Shown here piece by piece: positions 1-8,888 of a DNA stretch of 64,000 nucleotides; position 1 is the stretch's first letter; every line of letters begins with the position of its first letter. Under the pieces are notes generated by a model. That model ran no database searches, had not been told where the DNA came from, and saw only the letters and a list, made by a program, of their open reading frames with translations. Origin of the DNA: JAMOAD01 sp023621955 (GTDB lineage: Bacteria > Acidobacteriota > Aminicenantia > JAMOAD01); NCBI GenBank assembly GCA_035403085.1, contig DAONEM010000003.1, forward strand, positions 32,390 through 96,389. Reading direction: 5' to 3'. The translations under genes and the position numbers were made by a program.

Positions 1-15
1 GAGAGGGAGGGGTGG

Positions 16-1554
16 ATGGCCCCTTACTCTCTCCTCTTGCTCCTCCTTTGGCTCTCCGTCTTTTTCGTCTTCTTCCGGTGGAGCAACCTTCTTCACTCTC
101 CCCTGGCCCTCTTCCGGGACACCCCGGTGGCCTTGACGGGGGAGCGTCTCTCCTTCGCGCTCATCTACCCGGTCATCACCCTCTTCCTCTACTCCCTCTC
201 CCCGTGGATCTACTTCCTCCTGAGGAGGGAGCCTCTGGAGGAGAGGGTTCTCTTCCGCTCCTTGGCCTTGGGCTACCTTCCCTCCTTCCTCCTCGTCTTA
301 CTGCAAAGGTTCGTGAGCCACCGTCTCTTCGCCCAGGAGTGGTGGGGGAGGATCGGGCAGTTCAACGGGGGCTTCTCAGATTTCAACGCCCACGGTTTCT
401 TCGCCGGAATTCTCTTGCTGTGGGCCCTTTCCAGGCTCCTGATGAAAAGGGAGTCCCTCTTCTCCCTGACCGTCTCCGTGAGCGCTCTGGCTGGCGGGGC
501 CCTCTCGGGAAGTCGAACCTTCTTCCTCTTCCTTCTCATGGGGCTCTTCCTCTTTCTCTCCGCCAAGTCTGTGAAGAGGTGGGCCAAAGCTCTCTTCCTG
601 TGCGGGATGGTGGTGGCCCTCCTGGTCGTCGGCGGGACCATGAAGAGACGGGTGGGAAAATCCCTCCAAACGGTGACCGCCTCTTTCCGGCAGGGTTATC
701 AGGCGGTCTTCCCCGCTCTGGACAAGGTTTCCAACGGGAGGGTGACCATGGCGGAGAGAACCATCGCCTACCTGAGTTCCTCCCCCCTGGTGGGGATCGG
801 CGCCGGCCACTTCCTCTTCTCCGGTAAGAACCTCATCTACCCCGAGAGACGCCTGGAGGACCTGGCTTTGAACCAGTACCTTCAGGTGGGGGCCGAGCTC
901 GGTTTGATCGGCCTGGCCGTCTTCCTCTCCTTCCTCTTCCGTCTTCTCTCTTCTCGCAGGGGGCTCTCCCGGTTCCTTTTGGGCGCCTTGGCCTTCTCCC
1001 TCCTCTTCAACAACTACTTCTGGTTCCCCGAGGCCATTCTCCTCTTCTGGGTTCTGGCGGCAATGGAAGGGGGATTCGATACCCAACCCCCTCCCCACAG
1101 GTGGATAGGAGCCTTTGTGCTCCTCCTCGCCTTAGGGGCCAACCTGGCGGTCCTCTCCCGTCTCGATCCGGTCAACCCCTTCCGCAGGCACAACCGCTCA
1201 TACGACTACGGCCTTTGGGCAAAAGAGGCGGACTCCCGGGGGTCTTTCCGGTGGACCCGGGGCGAAGGGGGAATCTACCTCTACCCCTCTTCCTCCAGAA
1301 GGGTGAGACTCTTCTGCGCCGCCCCCCTGGAGAAGTTTCCCGGAAAAGAACAGCGAATCACCCTCTTCTGGCGCGGAAAGAGGTGGAGCGAGAGGGCCGT
1401 GAGGGAGCAAGGCTTTCAGGAGTGGACCCTTCCCCCCGGAGAAGGCTTCCTCGAGCTTCGGATCTCGCCCGCCTTCGTCCCTCTCCGACTCGGTCTCGGT
1501 GGGGATCCCAGGGAGCTGGGAGCCCAACTCTTCTTGCACGGAGCGACCCCATGA
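16..1554 (+). CDS. O-antigen ligase-like polytopic membrane protein
   Basis: A 512-residue inner-membrane protein with about ten hydrophobic segments up to residue ~380 and a soluble C-terminal part of ~130 residues. It carries the usual Wzy/O-antigen ligase signatures: SGSR at 164-167, PLVGIGAG at 257-264, and NQYLQVGAELGLIG at 286-299, matching the family's HN-E-GxxG region. Such proteins join or polymerise undecaprenyl-linked glycans on the periplasmic face. The ATG follows a GGGAGGGG ribosome site, but the frame stays open to the window edge, so an upstream start is possible. The stop overlaps the next gene by 4 nt (ATGA), so the two are translationally coupled. Ligase and polymerase cannot be told apart here; the extra C-terminal domain is unusual. 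Confidence 0.75.
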   Translation: MAPYSLLLLLLWLSVFFVFFRWSNLLHSPLALFRDTPVALTGERLSFALIYPVITLFLYSLSPWIYFLLRREPLEERVLFRSLALGYLPSFLLVLLQRFVSHRLFAQEWWGRIGQFNGGFSDFNAHGFFAGILLLWALSRLLMKRESLFSLTVSVSALAGGALSGSRTFFLFLLMGLFLFLSAKSVKRWAKALFLCGMVVALLVVGGTMKRRVGKSLQTVTASFRQGYQAVFPALDKVSNGRVTMAERTIAYLSSSPLVGIGAGHFLFSGKNLIYPERRLEDLALNQYLQVGAELGLIGLAVFLSFLFRLLSSRRGLSRFLLGALAFSLLFNNYFWFPEAILLFWVLAAMEGGFDTQPPPHRWIGAFVLLLALGANLAVLSRLDPVNPFRRHNRSYDYGLWAKEADSRGSFRWTRGEGGIYLYPSSSRRVRLFCAAPLEKFPGKEQRITLFWRGKRWSERAVREQGFQEWTLPPGEGFLELRISPAFVPLRLGLGGDPRELGAQLFLHGATP

Positions 1555-3386
1555 GAACTCTCTTCGCCCTCCTTCTGCTCTCTCTCCTGGTTCCCCTTCT
1601 TCCGGGTCAGGAGTTTGAAATCTCTCTCGACCGGCAGAGGGCCGTCCTCTTCCAAGGAGAGCGTCTCGACTGCACCCTTACCCTGCAAAACCGAGGGAAA
1701 ACCCTTTGGAGAAGCGAAGAGGGGTATGCCCTCTCCTACCACCTCCTCTCCAAGGACAGGAGCAGGGTCCTCTTCTTCGAAAACCTTCGCTTTCCTCTCC
1801 CCGGAGAGGTTCCCTCCCGCTCCCGGAGGACCTTCAACATCCAGCTCTTCTTCACCGCCCCTCCCGGAGAGTATGTCGTTCAACTCGATCTGGTCAAGGA
1901 GGGGGCCTTCTGGGCCTCCCAGAAGGGGGGAAGGGTGGCGACCTTCAGGCTCTTGCTCAAGCCTCTCCTGGGGGAGGAGTTCAGAAGGCTCTACCTGAAC
2001 AGCCACTTCCGGGGAGGCTCTTCCCTCCTGGAGAAGGACCAGTACGTTGTCCGGATGGTCTACCGGAACGGGGAAGTACGAAGGGGGGGGCGTCTGGTCG
2101 GCTTCACCCCGGGAACTTCTTACCCTCAGTTTTGGATCCGTGACACCGCCACCGCCCTGGGAACGGCGAAACTCTTCTACCCTTGGGAGGATCTGGCCTC
2201 TCTGATGGAGCGTTTCCTCTCCAGCCAGGACCCCTCCGGTGAGGTTGCCGACTGGGTCGATTTGGCCGGGAAGAGGGGTAAGAACAACGTGGAGACCGAC
2301 CAGGAGAGTAGTCTCGTTCTAGGGGCCTATGAGGTCTCTCTAGAGAGGCCGGAGTGGTTGAAGAGAAGGGTCGCCGGGCAGAGGGTCTTCTCCCGTCTGG
2401 ACAAGGCGCTGGAATGGGTCTGGACCCGGAAGCGGGACACCTCCTCCGGCCTTGTTGTCAGCGGTTATACCGCCGACTGGGGGGACGTGGAACGCTCCTA
2501 TCCGGACCAGCGGGCTATCCGCCTCTCAGACCGGTCTCTCCTGGTCCTCTCCCTCTACACCAATTCGAAGTATCTACAAGCGGTCGAGAAGATGGTCCTC
2601 ATCGCCGAGAGGGCGGGAGAGCCGACCCTGGCTTCCAAGTGGAGGGGGAGGGAGGGGTTCCTGAGGAAGAAGATCCGGGAGCTTCTCTTCGACCGCACCC
2701 GAGGGTATTTTCGGATCAACCGGAAGGTCGATCCGCGGTGGGAGGGGAAGAGGGAATTCCTCTTCGAGAGGGAGATCCTCGCGGTGGGGGGAAACGCGGA
2801 GGCTCTGGAGGCAGGCCTCTACGAGAGACCGGAGGCGGAACGTTTCGTGAGGATTCTGGAGGCGAAGAGACGGGCCCTCAGGCTCCCGACAGTCTCCTAT
2901 ACCCTTCTCCCCCCTTATCCCCAGGGCTTCTTCCCCCATCCTCTCCTCTCAGCCCCCTACCACTACCAGAACGGCGGTGAGTGGGACTGGATCGGGGGGC
3001 GGTTGATAAGAACCCTTTTCAAGAAAGGGTTCTCCAAGGAGGCTCAGGGGTATCTGGAAGCCCTTGCCGCCAAGCACTGTAAAAACCTCTCCCTCGCGGA
3101 ATGGGAGGATCGGAACGGGACTCCCCGGGGAGCCTACTTCTATGTGGGGAGCGCCGGAGTCGTCGGGGAGGCTCTTTGGCGCGGTTACTTGGGATGGGAG
3201 GAGGGGTACGGTTCCCACGGTTTCAGAGGCCAGCCGCCGGTCTCCTCGGTGGAGTACCGGGGAGAGGGAATGGCCTTTCGGTGGCAAGTTCCGGAGAAAA
3301 AACTCTTCCTCGAAACCGTCGTCTCCGGGAAACGCGTGAGGATCGGTAAGAGAGAGTTCTCTTCCCCAGGGGATTACCCTCTCTAA
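1551..3386 (+). CDS. exported six-hairpin glycosidase-like protein
   Basis: 611 residues. A clear signal peptide (residues 1-19, cut near LLPGQ) is followed by a beta-rich domain of ~110 residues and then an alpha-helical domain that looks like an (alpha/alpha)6 glycosidase related to glycogen-debranching/GH15 enzymes. FWIRDTA at 194-200 and an NNVETDQES stretch near 245 resemble active-site segments of that fold, and Trp/Tyr-rich loops (EWDWIGG) recur near residue 480. It presumably acts on a glycan in the periplasm. The start was set at the ATG overlapping the upstream stop, because it gives the signal peptide directly; the reading frame itself is open further upstream. Coupling to the ligase-like gene suggests a role in surface polysaccharide trimming. 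The substrate is unknown, and the family call is by motif impression only. Confidence 0.6.
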   Translation: MRTLFALLLLSLLVPLLPGQEFEISLDRQRAVLFQGERLDCTLTLQNRGKTLWRSEEGYALSYHLLSKDRSRVLFFENLRFPLPGEVPSRSRRTFNIQLFFTAPPGEYVVQLDLVKEGAFWASQKGGRVATFRLLLKPLLGEEFRRLYLNSHFRGGSSLLEKDQYVVRMVYRNGEVRRGGRLVGFTPGTSYPQFWIRDTATALGTAKLFYPWEDLASLMERFLSSQDPSGEVADWVDLAGKRGKNNVETDQESSLVLGAYEVSLERPEWLKRRVAGQRVFSRLDKALEWVWTRKRDTSSGLVVSGYTADWGDVERSYPDQRAIRLSDRSLLVLSLYTNSKYLQAVEKMVLIAERAGEPTLASKWRGREGFLRKKIRELLFDRTRGYFRINRKVDPRWEGKREFLFEREILAVGGNAEALEAGLYERPEAERFVRILEAKRRALRLPTVSYTLLPPYPQGFFPHPLLSAPYHYQNGGEWDWIGGRLIRTLFKKGFSKEAQGYLEALAAKHCKNLSLAEWEDRNGTPRGAYFYVGSAGVVGEALWRGYLGWEEGYGSHGFRGQPPVSSVEYRGEGMAFRWQVPEKKLFLETVVSGKRVRIGKREFSSPGDYPL

Positions 3387-3423
3387 GGAGGAGGGTGAAA
3401 CTCCCTCCGCCGTCCCGAAGGGA

Positions 3424-4740
3424 TCAGGTCACACAGCCGGAAGCGAGAGACTCCCTGACCTCTTTGAGGTAGCCCTGGACCTCCTTGCCCAGGGAGGCCA
3501 TCTGAAAACGGTGGGTCGTCTGGGAGAGGGCGAAGTAGAGGCGGTAAAACCGCTCCCAGAAACGAAGGGGAAGGTGGAGGAGAACCTGGGCCTCGAAGGT
3601 CTTGAGGGAGCAGAGGAGGGCCTCTTTGAGCTCCTTGGAGGGGGGAGGCTCCTGGAAGGTCTTGTTCAAGAACTCCTCGTTCTCAAGGAGCTTGTCGTAG
3701 AGTTCCCTCTGAAGGGTTAGCTCATCTTTGTACTGGGGGAAAAGCTCCTCCTCCCGGAAGTTCGGGTCCACCGTCTGCAGAAGGGTGATGACGATCTTCC
3801 TGATGGTTCTTGTCAGGAGGGCCTTGGCTTTTTCGAACTCTTTGCTCTTGCCCTTCTTCGTGTTGACGTTGGCCAAGATCAGGTCGTAGACCTTCACCAG
3901 CGTGTCCTTCAACTCCTGGGAGTGGGGGGAGGGAACCGGGGAGTCGAGGAGGGAGAGGAAGATCTCGACCTCCGAGCGGATGTGGACGACCAGGAAGTAG
4001 GAGATCTTCTCGGAGTCTTCGGGTCCGCACTGGAGGATGTCCACGGTTCGGAGAATCTTGAAGGCCTGGAGGAGGTTGACGCCGACATAGTACTTCCTCT
4101 CCCGGTCCGCCATGGAGTGGATCAGGTTGGAGATTCTGGGGAAGACCATCCGGTGGAGTTGAACTCTGAAGCTTCGTCTCACCAGGGGGTAGATGTAGGG
4201 GTTTCGGATCACCTCGAGGAGAAAGTGGTCTCCCAGGGCGATGAACTCCCTGTAGCTGACCCTTTCGAGGCGGGCGAGGGCTCCGTTGAGCAGTTCCATC
4301 TCGTTGATGATGACCCCGAAGGATTTGATCCAGTCCTGGATGCTCCAACCCCTCTTTCCCTCTTCAAGGTGCATCAGGTACTCCAGGGAGATACGGAACT
4401 TCTTTTCAACAAAAGAGACGAAAGCGTCAAGGTCCTGTATGCCGAAGAGAGAGCAGTAGAGCTGACGGATTCTCCTGAAGACCTCCTCAAGGATCGCCGC
4501 TTCGCAGACCAGGTTCCACTTGTTCCGGGTCCTCTTGGGGTGGTTCCCCAGGTGGTAGAAGCTCCTGATCCCCTTGAGGAGAACGTCCAGCTCGAAGAGT
4601 TCCGCCGATCGGTTCTTGCCGAGCAGGTCGTCCATCAAGGAGGTGAGGACCTGCTCTTCCGCGGTGAAGCGGTGGAGGCTCAGGTTGTCGGGCGATTTGA
4701 AAGTAAAGAAAGAACCGATCTCTTCGTGCGGCAGAGTCAT
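3424..4740 (-). CDS. hypothetical helical cytoplasmic protein
   Basis: 438 residues with no signal peptide or membrane segment, rich in Leu, Glu, Lys and Arg, and predicted mostly helical. I do not recognise a family. The start was chosen at the ATG preceded by GGGGGGAG at proper spacing; the frame is open further upstream but would run into pbpC. It lies 56 bp downstream of pbpC on the same strand and is probably cotranscribed. Its helical, repeat-poor composition is compatible with a scaffold or regulatory protein, but nothing in the sequence shows a catalytic motif. Confidence 0.6.
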   Translation of the reverse strand: MTLPHEEIGSFFTFKSPDNLSLHRFTAEEQVLTSLMDDLLGKNRSAELFELDVLLKGIRSFYHLGNHPKRTRNKWNLVCEAAILEEVFRRIRQLYCSLFGIQDLDAFVSFVEKKFRISLEYLMHLEEGKRGWSIQDWIKSFGVIINEMELLNGALARLERVSYREFIALGDHFLLEVIRNPYIYPLVRRSFRVQLHRMVFPRISNLIHSMADRERKYYVGVNLLQAFKILRTVDILQCGPEDSEKISYFLVVHIRSEVEIFLSLLDSPVPSPHSQELKDTLVKVYDLILANVNTKKGKSKEFEKAKALLTRTIRKIVITLLQTVDPNFREEELFPQYKDELTLQRELYDKLLENEEFLNKTFQEPPPSKELKEALLCSLKTFEAQVLLHLPLRFWERFYRLYFALSQTTHRFQMASLGKEVQGYLKEVRESLASGCVT

Positions 4741-4796
4741 CTTCTCCCCCCGGTCATAGAGAAGAATGTAACCCGACGAGACGGAATTGTCAAACC

Positions 4797-7100
4797 CTAG
4801 TCTCCAAAGGTGACTCTGAAGAGGAGCTCTTCCGAGTCGACTCCCTCTTCGTCCACCCCCTGAAGGCGGTGTTCTCCCGGGGAGGGGGTGAAGGGGAAGA
4901 GCCACCCTTGACCGAGGTAACGGCCGTCGAGAAACCAGTGGAGCTTCCGATCCGAGCGGAAGGGGATCCGCTCCCTCCCCTTTCCCTCGGATCGCAGGAG
5001 AAAGGCTTGGCCGTTTCGGGGGAAGAGAATCTGGGGCTGTGAGCTCTGGGGAGAGGAGAGACAGCCCGGGGCGAGAGGGGGAATCAGGTCGGGGAGGATT
5101 CCCCGCCTCTGAAACCAGAAGGCCAGGTCAGGGGGAAAGGCGAGGCCGACCCTCTCCGGGTACTCCTTAGCGGGGTCCATCCTTTCGGGGCAACTCCTGT
5201 AGGGACCCGACGGGTCGAGAAAGTACCGTCGGTGGTAGGTACAGGTCTCGACGGGGACACGGTTCTTGAGGACCCAGACCCTCTTGGTCGGTTCCTCTTC
5301 GTACTTGGGAACCATCCCCGAGAAGGCGCACACCTCCAGAGGGATCAGGTCGGAAGGCCTCTGGAACCACCGGTGTCCTCCAGCCCGGGAGAGGGGGGAG
5401 AGAATTCGGAACAGAAGGGGCGTTGCCGCATCGGAACCGACGATGTCCGGCGAGGAGCGGTTGTCGAAGTTGCCGACCCAGACACCCACGGTGTAGTCCG
5501 GGGTGAAGCCGATGCTCCAGGCATCGAAGCGGCCGTAGGAGGTCCCGGTCTTCCAGGAGACCTTCACCAAGTCCGAGGTCTCTTGCCACTGGGAGGGGAA
5601 GTCCGGGCGGTTGTGGCGGCTCAGAATCTCCGAGATCAGGTAGGCGGTTCCCGGCTGGAAAACCCTTTTACGGTAGACTGGTTCCCCCTGGAGAATCCGG
5701 AAGGAGGAGGAGACTCCTCCCAGGGGAAAGAGGGAGTAGGCTTTCGTCAGTTCCAGGAGGGAGAGGCCGCAACCTCCCAGAACGAGGGAGAGGCCGTACT
5801 CCTTGGGCTCCCTCAGGGAGTCGAGTCCCGAGTTCTTCAGAAGGGCCAGGAAGGGGGCGACGCCGACCCGTTGCTGAAGGATGACGGCGGGGACGTTGAG
5901 GGATTGGGCCAGAGCCTCTCCGGCGGGGACGAGGCCATGGTACTGGGCGTCGAAGTTTTCGGGAGCGTACTCTCCGAAGTCGGTGGGGATGTCCCGAAGG
6001 AGCGTCTCCGTGGTGATCATGCCCCGCTCCAGGGCATAAGCGTAGAGGAAGGGCTTCAGGGTCGATCCCGGGGAACGGAGGGCGAGGAACCCGTTCACCT
6101 GTCCGCCCTGAGGGCTGAGGTAGTCCTGGGAGCCGACCAGGGCCTTGATCTCCATGGTCCGGTTCTCCAGAACGACGATGGCGATGTTCCGGATTCCCCT
6201 CCTCTCCAGGGAATTCCGCTCCTGAAGGGCCAGTCCTTCCACGAGCCTCTGGACGGAGAGGCTGAGGGTCGTGTAGAGGCGATCCTTTCCTGGGAAGGTT
6301 CTCTTTACCCACTCCGAGGCGTGGGGCAGGAGGAAGGGGAGGGGGCGGCGGCGGAGGTTGTCCTGGAGGGCGCCGGCCTCATCGAGCCCTTGCTTGGAGA
6401 GGGCTCTCTGCCGGTGAAGCCTTCGCAGGAGGCTCCGCCATGACCTCTCCCGGAGCCTTCCCTCCCTTCGGTGGGGGCCGAAGCGCTCCGGCGCCCGGGG
6501 AATGACCGCCAGGAGGGCCATCTCTCCGGGGGTGAGCGCGGAAAGAGGCTTTCCGAAGTAGAGGCGGCAGGCGGCGCCGATTCCCTCGACGTTGGAGCCG
6601 TAGGGGAGGAGGTTGACGTAGATCTCCAGAAGCTCGGCCTTCGAGTAGTGAAGCTCGAGCTGGAGGGCCCTGAGGGCTTCGATGGCCTTGGAGGGGAGGG
6701 TCCGGGGTTTCGGCTCCATCATCCGGGCGATCTGCATGGTGAGCGTCGAGGCGCCGGAGACGGTCTCTCCCCTTCGAAGGTTCTCCCAGAGGGCCCGCAG
6801 AATCGCCAGAGGGTTGAACCCCTGGTGGAAGAGGAAGAAGCGGTCCTCCGAGAGGAGGAAGGTTCTCAGGAGGGTCGGAGGGACCTCGTCGAGCCGGACC
6901 CTGAGCCGGACCTTCTGATCCGGAGTGAGAAAGACCCTGGCCAGCTCGCCGTTGTCGGCGTAGATCTGGAGGGAAGAGGGAGGAAAGAGTCGGTACCGGG
7001 GCAGGGGGAAGAGGGTGTCCAGCAGGAGGGGAAGGGAGAGAAGAAGGGCAAGGATGAGCCAGGGGAGAAACCGCTTGGAGGAGAGGGGCCATCTTCTCAT
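4797..7100 (-). CDS. pbpC: penicillin-binding protein 1C
   Basis: 767 residues. This is a bifunctional class A penicillin-binding protein that polymerises lipid II and crosslinks peptidoglycan in the periplasm. A membrane anchor at residues ~11-30 is followed by the GT51 glycosyltransferase domain with catalytic Glu85 in SEDRFF and the SGASTLTMQ motif at 115-123. The transpeptidase domain has S346-x-x-K349 (STLK), S400-L-N402 and K517-TGT. A C-terminal beta domain after ~680 matches the PBP1C-specific extension. All catalytic residues are intact. A perfect TATAAT lies 9 nt before the ATG on this strand. The gene is divergent from mraZ and thus sits beside the division cluster. Confidence 0.93.
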   Translation of the reverse strand: MRRWPLSSKRFLPWLILALLLSLPLLLDTLFPLPRYRLFPPSSLQIYADNGELARVFLTPDQKVRLRVRLDEVPPTLLRTFLLSEDRFFLFHQGFNPLAILRALWENLRRGETVSGASTLTMQIARMMEPKPRTLPSKAIEALRALQLELHYSKAELLEIYVNLLPYGSNVEGIGAACRLYFGKPLSALTPGEMALLAVIPRAPERFGPHRREGRLRERSWRSLLRRLHRQRALSKQGLDEAGALQDNLRRRPLPFLLPHASEWVKRTFPGKDRLYTTLSLSVQRLVEGLALQERNSLERRGIRNIAIVVLENRTMEIKALVGSQDYLSPQGGQVNGFLALRSPGSTLKPFLYAYALERGMITTETLLRDIPTDFGEYAPENFDAQYHGLVPAGEALAQSLNVPAVILQQRVGVAPFLALLKNSGLDSLREPKEYGLSLVLGGCGLSLLELTKAYSLFPLGGVSSSFRILQGEPVYRKRVFQPGTAYLISEILSRHNRPDFPSQWQETSDLVKVSWKTGTSYGRFDAWSIGFTPDYTVGVWVGNFDNRSSPDIVGSDAATPLLFRILSPLSRAGGHRWFQRPSDLIPLEVCAFSGMVPKYEEEPTKRVWVLKNRVPVETCTYHRRYFLDPSGPYRSCPERMDPAKEYPERVGLAFPPDLAFWFQRRGILPDLIPPLAPGCLSSPQSSQPQILFPRNGQAFLLRSEGKGRERIPFRSDRKLHWFLDGRYLGQGWLFPFTPSPGEHRLQGVDEEGVDSEELLFRVTFGD

Positions 7101-7109
7101 GACCCTTCC

Positions 7110-7115
7110 ATTATA
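7110..7115 (-). promoter_or_regulatory. -10 box of pbpC
   Basis: Minus-strand TATAAT, with GGAAGGGTC between it and the ATG. The expected transcription start is 2-4 nt before the start codon, so the leader is nearly absent. No convincing -35 box was found at 16-18 bp. Confidence 0.5.
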
Positions 7116-7194
7116 CCTCTCCGCCGTTTTTGGGGGAAGGAGGGGGAGGGGCTTCCAGCTTTTGGGCGAATAACCTCTATATAGGAAAAACTTG

Positions 7195-7223
7195 TTGACT
7201 TTTCTAAGGAAAGTTACTATATT
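7195..7223 (+). promoter_or_regulatory. sigma70-type promoter of the mraZ/dcw operon
   Basis: TTGACT at 7195-7200 and TATATT at 7218-7223 are separated by exactly 17 bp. The transcription start should fall near 7230, about 48 nt before mraZ, directly at the first MraZ box. Confidence 0.8.
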
Positions 7224-7229
7224 ACATTC

Positions 7230-7253
7230 TGGGATGAAATGGGATGAAATGGG
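7230..7253 (+). promoter_or_regulatory. MraZ operator (three phased TGGG boxes)
   Basis: TGGG occurs at 7230, 7240 and 7250, each start 10 bp from the next, within a TGGGATGAAA direct repeat. MraZ proteins are known to bind such repeated TGGG/GTGGG boxes upstream of mraZ and repress the dcw operon. Here the boxes cover the predicted transcription start and early leader, which suits repression. Confidence 0.8.
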
Positions 7254-7277
7254 AAAGATAGGACTGGCGGTGTTCCA

Positions 7278-7718
7278 ATGCTGATTGGAAGCGGGATCGT
7301 GAGAATCGACGACGGGGGAAGAATCAAGATTCCTTCGGAGTTCGCCAAGTCCATCATCGAAAATTATGGCACAGAACTCTACATCACTTCAATCCAGGGT
7401 CACAACGCCCTCATCTACCCCCTGGGGGAGTGGAGGAAGACCCTAGACAGGGTCAGCGCCGCCCCCTCCATGGATCCGGGAATCCGGAAGTTCGTCTACG
7501 TCACCGGTTACTACGGAAAGCAGAGCGCCTTGGATTCGAAGGAGAGGATTCTGATCCATCCCCTCCTGAGGGAGAGGGCCAGGCTGAACGGCGAGTTGAT
7601 CCTCATCGGCAATATCAACTCCTTGGTCCTCTGGAATCGGGAGGAGTTCGAGAAGGAGTACATCGATGTGCCCTTCACGGACGATGAACTCCGCGGACTC
7701 TCCGAAAAAGGAATCTGA
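7278..7718 (+). CDS. mraZ: transcriptional regulator MraZ
   Basis: 146 residues with two AbrB-like swapped-hairpin halves. The N-terminal half includes DDGGRIKIPSEF and the second half DSKERILIHPLLRERA, the two DNA-contacting DxxxRxxxP-like segments of MraZ. MraZ forms a ring that binds repeated TGGG boxes in front of its own operon and tunes division and cell-wall genes. The boxes are present upstream at 7230-7253, so autoregulation is very likely. It is the first gene of the dcw cluster, and rsmH starts immediately after or slightly overlapping it. Confidence 0.92.
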   Translation: MLIGSGIVRIDDGGRIKIPSEFAKSIIENYGTELYITSIQGHNALIYPLGEWRKTLDRVSAAPSMDPGIRKFVYVTGYYGKQSALDSKERILIHPLLRERARLNGELILIGNINSLVLWNREEFEKEYIDVPFTDDELRGLSEKGI

Positions 7719-7719
7719 C

Positions 7720-8571
7720 GTGCACGTTCCCGTCATGGTCGAAACGGTCCAAGAGCTCCTGAGGGCTTCCCAAGGGGGGACCTTCTTCGACGGCACTATC
7801 GGCATGGGAGGCCATGGGGCTGCGATTCTTGGAGCTAACCCCTCCAACGTCCTCTGGGGCAACGACAAAGATGGAGAGGCTTTGGAGATCTGCCGTGAGA
7901 AGCTCCCGGCCGACAGGACAACCCTCCTGCGAGGGGATTTTCGCCAGATTCTCTCCCACCAGGTGGAGATTTTCGACGGTTTCCTCTTCGACCTGGGGGT
8001 CTCCTCCTTTCAGCTCGACCGTCCGGAGAAGGGGTTTTCCTACAGCCGTCCGGCTCCCCTGGACATGCGGATGGACGATCGGCTCGAGCTGACCGCCGCC
8101 GGAGTGGTCAACACCTACGGCTACGAAGAGTTGATGAGAGTCTTTCGAGACTACGGAGAGTTCGGGCGCCCCGATAGGCTTGTCAAGGAGCTCATGATGG
8201 CGCGCCGGAGGACGCCCTTCCAGAGCACAGATCAACTGAAGGAGTTCGTCCGGAGCCTCTACCCCAGGCAGAAGACCATGGACCCTCTCGCCCGGGTCTT
8301 CCAGGCTCTGAGAATCGAGGTCAACGGCGAGTTGGACGGTCTGGAGGAGTTCTTATTGAATCTGATCGAAAGGATGAAGAGAGGGGCCCGAATCGTGGTG
8401 ATCTCCTTTCACTCCCTGGAGGATCGGATCGTGAAAAACTCCTTGAAGGCGGCCTCGGAGAAGAAACTTCTCACGCTCTTGACCAAGAAGCCTCTCACCG
8501 CCGCCTCCGAAGAGGTCGAGGGGAACCCGCGATCCCGTTCGGCGAAGGTCAGAGCCGGGGAGCGAACATGA
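7720..8571 (+). CDS. rsmH: 16S rRNA (cytosine-1402-N4) methyltransferase RsmH
   Basis: About 283 residues. An S-adenosylmethionine-dependent enzyme that N4-methylates C1402 in the 16S rRNA decoding site. The SAM-binding GTIGMGGHGAAIL, the DLGVSSFQLD segment and the C-terminal VISFHSLEDRIVK signature are all present. The start is uncertain. GTG at 7720 has AAGGA 7 nt upstream, sits one base after the mraZ stop and begins right before the conserved HVPVM. ATG at 7666 has AAGGAG at good spacing but would overlap mraZ by 53 bp. I prefer 7720. The stop overlaps ftsL (ATGA). Confidence 0.92.
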   Translation: MHVPVMVETVQELLRASQGGTFFDGTIGMGGHGAAILGANPSNVLWGNDKDGEALEICREKLPADRTTLLRGDFRQILSHQVEIFDGFLFDLGVSSFQLDRPEKGFSYSRPAPLDMRMDDRLELTAAGVVNTYGYEELMRVFRDYGEFGRPDRLVKELMMARRRTPFQSTDQLKEFVRSLYPRQKTMDPLARVFQALRIEVNGELDGLEEFLLNLIERMKRGARIVVISFHSLEDRIVKNSLKAASEKKLLTLLTKKPLTAASEEVEGNPRSRSAKVRAGERT

Positions 8572-8888
8572 AGCCCTCCACGGTCTCCGCTAGGGCAAAG
8601 GATCGTCCGAGCAAAGCCTGGGGGTTCTACCTGGCCATGGTCACCCTCTTCTCCTTCTTGACCCTCTTCTACCTCTGGCACCACATCGATGTTCTGCGCG
8701 CGGGCTACAGGATCGAAGAGCTCAAACGGGAGATCACCAAGAGGGAGAGCGAGATTCAGCAGCTCCAGGCCCGCAAGCTAGAGCTCATGCGTCTGGAAAG
8801 GGTTGATTCCATAAGCCGTGACAAGCTGAAGATGGTGAAGGTGGATCCGAAGACGGTGATCCGGGAGGAACAGCTCGATGGTCGATAA
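8568..8888 (+). CDS. ftsL: cell division protein FtsL-like
   Basis: 106 residues. A short cytoplasmic tail, one membrane segment (about 18-39) and a coiled-coil of roughly 45-80 rich in Glu/Lys/Leu, the layout of FtsL, which pairs with FtsB and FtsQ and helps activate FtsWI. Sequence identity in this family is always low, so the call rests on topology, size and position between rsmH and ftsI. It overlaps both neighbours (4 nt and 11 nt). Confidence 0.8.
   Translation: MKPSTVSARAKDRPSKAWGFYLAMVTLFSFLTLFYLWHHIDVLRAGYRIEELKREITKRESEIQQLQARKLELMRLERVDSISRDKLKMVKVDPKTVIREEQLDGR

Noticed and set aside
3387..3423. Terminator between the convergent glycosidase-like and helical-protein genes
   Set aside because: The GGAGG/CCTCC pairing is short and interrupted, and no T-run follows.
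5232..6443. 403-codon open frame on the plus strand inside pbpC
   Set aside because: Antisense to the PBP1C domains with all active-site motifs; low-complexity Gly/Glu/Val protein.
7666..7719. rsmH starting at ATG 7666 or 7684
   Set aside because: 7666 has a good ribosome site but would overlap mraZ by 53 bp; 7684 has none. GTG 7720 has a site and begins at the conserved HVPVM. The choice remains uncertain.
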